Part shown: one piece after another, positions 61,829-64,000 of the stretch
Numbering within the stretch: the first letter of the stretch is position 1
Layout: each line of letters opens with the position of its first letter
Source: Oliverpabstia intestinalis
GTDB taxonomy: Bacteria; Bacillota; Clostridia; Lachnospirales; Lachnospiraceae
Assembly (NCBI RefSeq): GCF_009696065.1
Contig: NZ_VUMS01000002.1
Span: forward strand, 124,001 to 188,000
Length of the DNA: 64,000 bases
Reading direction: 5' to 3'
Program-made: the position numbers and the translations under genes
Notes under the pieces: generated by a model
Told to the model about the DNA's origin: nothing
The model's input: only the letters and a program-made list of their open reading frames with translations
Database searches by the model: none

Positions 61829-64000
61829 TTACTTTCTAAGCTGGATTCCCATGCCTTCCAGACCATTCAGGATCTTGTTCATAGCGCCATTGATTTCTGC
61901 TTCTTCGAGAGTTTTCTCTTTGGAGCGGAAGGTCAGAGAATAAGCAACGGACTTGAATCCTCTTTCGATCTGATCTCCTTCGTAAATATCAAACAGTTCA
62001 AAGTGTTCCAGAATCTTACCGCCTCTCTGAGCGATCATATGTTCGATCTGTCCAACCATGATCTCTTTCGGTACTACCATGGAGATGTCACGGTTTACTG
62101 CAGGGAATTTTGCGATTCCTTCGTATTTGCGGTCGAAGGATGCATGTTTTACGACATTCAGGATATCCAGAACTGCCACATATGCGCGCGTTCCGATACC
62201 ATAAGTATCTGCCACTGCAGGATGCACTTCGCCCAGATAACCCATCACTTCACCTTCGTAGCTGATCAGAGCCTGACGACCCGGATGCAGGAAAGTCTTA
62301 CCGGCTTTCGGATCGTACTCAGTTTTCTTATGCATACCGATCTGATCGAAGAACTCTTCTACTACACCCTTCATATCAAAGAAATCACCGTCTCCGTACA
62401 TACCCAGAGTGAACATCATACGTTCATCCGGCAGTTCGGTCAGCGGAAGTTCTTTTGGAAGATATACATTGCCCAGTTCGTACAGACGGACATTTTTATT
62501 TCTTCTGTTATAGTTTGTTGCCAGAGAAGTCAGCATACCATTCAGAGAAATGGTTCTCATGATACTGAAATCTTCACCCAGCGGGTTGGAAATGGTGATT
62601 GCTTTTCTCAGTTCATCTCCTGCCGGAATCTGCAGTTTGTCAAATACCTTCGGGCTTTCAAAAGAATAGCAGTATCCCTGGGAGAATCCACAGTACTCAG
62701 CCACATCTCTTGCCACTTCTTCGATCCTCAATTTAAATGGCAGTTTTCCTGTTGTTGCTTCACCACTTGGCAGTGTGGTCGGAATATTGTCATATCCGTA
62801 GAAACGGGCAACTTCTTCTGCGATATCTGCAGTACGGAAGATATCATGACGGAAGGTCGGAGCAACAATCTCGTTGGTTGTTTCATCGTAAGCCAGTTCT
62901 ACCCTGGACAGGTACTCCAGCATATCTTCTTTGGAGATATCAGTTCCCAGAAGGCTGTTGATTTTTTCCGGTTCAAACGGTACTCTTACAGGTTCTTTTT
63001 TCTTGGTATATACATCAGCCACACCACCAACAACTTCACCGGCTCCCAGTTCTTCCATCAGCTGGCAGGCACGGTCGATGGCTGCCAGTGCATTGTTCGG
63101 ATCCAGACCTTTTTCAAATTTTCCGGAAGCATCTGTACGAAGTCCGATTCTCTTTGCAGACAGACGGATATTCGGACCGTCAAAGCATGCTGCTTCAAAC
63201 AGAACTGTTTTTACATTGTCTGTGATCATAGAATTTTCTCCGCCCATGATACCTGCGATACCGATAGATTTTTCTCCGTCACAGATCATCAGAACGTTTT
63301 CATCCATCTGGCGTTCCTGACCGTCAAGAGTAACAAATTTTTCGTCTTTTCCGGCACGGCGTACATGGATCTCATGATTTGCGATCATATCCAGATCATA
63401 GGCATGCATCGGCTGACCATATTCTTCCATGACATAGTTTGTGATATCTACCAGGTTGTTGATCGGGCGGATGCCGTTGGCAGCCAGACATCTCTGCATC
63501 CATTTCGGGGACGGTCCGATTTTTACATTTTTTACGACTCTTGCGCAGTAACGCGGGCAGAGATCTTTGTCTTCTACGGTTACTTTCACATAATCATTGA
63601 CATCTTCGTCATTACCGGTAGCTGTTACAACCGGCGGAACAAATTCTTTACGGAAAGTAGCTGCTGCTTCTCTTGCGATCCCCAGTACACCGTAGCAATC
63701 TACACGGTTGGAAGTGATCTCATATTCAATCACCGCATCGTTCAGTCCCAGTGCCTCGATCGCACTCGCACCGACCGTGGCGTCTTCCGGGAAAATATAG
63801 ATTCCGTATTCCGGAGCTTCCGGATACATTTCTCTTGTGGAGCCAAGTTCTTCGATGGAACACATCATACCGTAGGAATCCACACCACGCAATTTTCCGG
63901 CTTTGATCTTGATTCCGCCCGGAGTTTTCTTACCGTCGTGTCCACCTGCAACTCTTCCTCCCGGAAGAACAACCGGAACTTTGTCTCCTTCTTTTACATT
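61829..64000 (-). CDS. pheT: Phenylalanyl-tRNA synthetase beta subunit, N-terminus outside the window
   Basis: 723 codons are visible of about 800; the 5' end lies past base 64000 and the frame is open to the edge (GGRVAGGHDGKKTPGGIKIK, AGKLRGVDSYGMMCSIEELG belong to the tRNA-binding OB domain). Then come B3/B4 (YCARVVKNVKIGPSPKWMQR, INNLVDITNYVMEEYGQPMH), the B5 domain, the catalytic-like core (SGEATTGKLPFKLRIEEVAR) and the C-terminal ferredoxin-like anticodon domain (FPAVNRDISMVVPKEIMVGQ). The beta subunit edits mischarged tyrosine and binds tRNA-Phe with PheS, which should lie upstream beyond the window. Confidence 0.97.
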   Translation of the reverse strand, partial: NVKEGDKVPVVLPGGRVAGGHDGKKTPGGIKIKAGKLRGVDSYGMMCSIEELGSTREMYPEAPEYGIYIFPEDATVGASAIEALGLNDAVIEYEITSNRVDCYGVLGIAREAAATFRKEFVPPVVTATGNDEDVNDYVKVTVEDKDLCPRYCARVVKNVKIGPSPKWMQRCLAANGIRPINNLVDITNYVMEEYGQPMHAYDLDMIANHEIHVRRAGKDEKFVTLDGQERQMDENVLMICDGEKSIGIAGIMGGENSMITDNVKTVLFEAACFDGPNIRLSAKRIGLRTDASGKFEKGLDPNNALAAIDRACQLMEELGAGEVVGGVADVYTKKKEPVRVPFEPEKINSLLGTDISKEDMLEYLSRVELAYDETTNEIVAPTFRHDIFRTADIAEEVARFYGYDNIPTTLPSGEATTGKLPFKLRIEEVARDVAEYCGFSQGYCYSFESPKVFDKLQIPAGDELRKAITISNPLGEDFSIMRTISLNGMLTSLATNYNRRNKNVRLYELGNVYLPKELPLTELPDERMMFTLGMYGDGDFFDMKGVVEEFFDQIGMHKKTEYDPKAGKTFLHPGRQALISYEGEVMGYLGEVHPAVADTYGIGTRAYVAVLDILNVVKHASFDRKYEGIAKFPAVNRDISMVVPKEIMVGQIEHMIAQRGGKILEHFELFDIYEGDQIERGFKSVAYSLTFRSKEKTLEEAEINGAMNKILNGLEGMGIQLRK

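Overview
The window looks like chromosomal DNA from a Gram-positive gut anaerobe of the Lachnospiraceae (Blautia-like). Supporting signs are moderate GC, strong AGGAGG ribosome sites, a T-box before leuS, a conjugated-bile-salt hydrolase, plant-glycan glycosidases (GH51, GH120), and small Clostridia-type families (DUF3786, DUF3877). The genus is an inference. Most genes lie on the minus strand. No rRNA, tRNA, CRISPR array, complete insertion sequence or prophage was seen.

Layout. 1-7.1 kb: tail of an ABC ATPase, a GH13 glucosidase, phosphoglucomutase, a Nif11-like small protein, and leuS with its T-box and promoter. 7.2-16.7 kb: sugar acetyltransferase, lipoprotein, AraC regulator divergent from a GH51 arabinofuranosidase, YitT protein, an AAA-ATPase fragment joined to a kinase-like tail, an alanine/glycine:Na+ symporter and a membrane protein. 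16.8-18.8 kb: HD hydrolase, then a three-gene cassette (XRE regulator, RelA/SpoT-like nucleotidyltransferase, 76-aa protein) behind a promoter with an embedded operator, which looks like a toxSAS-type toxin-antitoxin locus. 18.9-27.5 kb: GH120 beta-xylosidase, a HelD-type helicase carrying an extra GH31-N-like C-terminal domain, HAD phosphatase, orphan holin, NhaC antiporter, deformylase.

27.5-38.4 kb is the most rearranged part. It holds a MATE remnant, adenine deaminase and LysR genes that have both lost their 5' ends at one junction, a methyltransferase, an MFS transporter and mutT. It also holds a nuclease/helicase cluster: an SF2 helicase with a Vsr/DUF559-like domain (frameshifted), a FokI-like endonuclease with winged-helix modules, a Schlafen/AlbA fragment and the C-terminal end of a DUF3427 helicase. 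This is a decayed or phase-off defence island candidate with no methyltransferase partner of the modification type.

38.5-57.9 kb: DUF3786, Na/Pi transporter, GNAT, a MarR-TSUP operon, bile salt hydrolase, a ketopantoate reductase-HAD fusion, a deacetylase, a Lon-like AAA protein without protease domain, a MarR-ABC-ABC exporter operon, KtrAB potassium uptake, DUF3877, and an EF-G paralogue lacking key GTPase residues. 58-64 kb: tyrA-aroA, two long (184-nt each) imperfect hairpins in the following intergenic region, a histidine phosphatase and pheT (cut by the window end).

Genes that plausibly act together are glycan use (GH13, pgm, GH51, GH120), aromatic amino acid synthesis (tyrA, aroA), ion homeostasis (ktrAB, nhaC, nptA-like), MarR-controlled export, and mobile-defence type functions at 17.6-18.8 and 32.5-38.3 kb. 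A recurrent intergenic motif (GTWACTGTTCAG) and a 142-bp inverted-repeat element at 48.5 kb indicate a dispersed non-coding repeat family.
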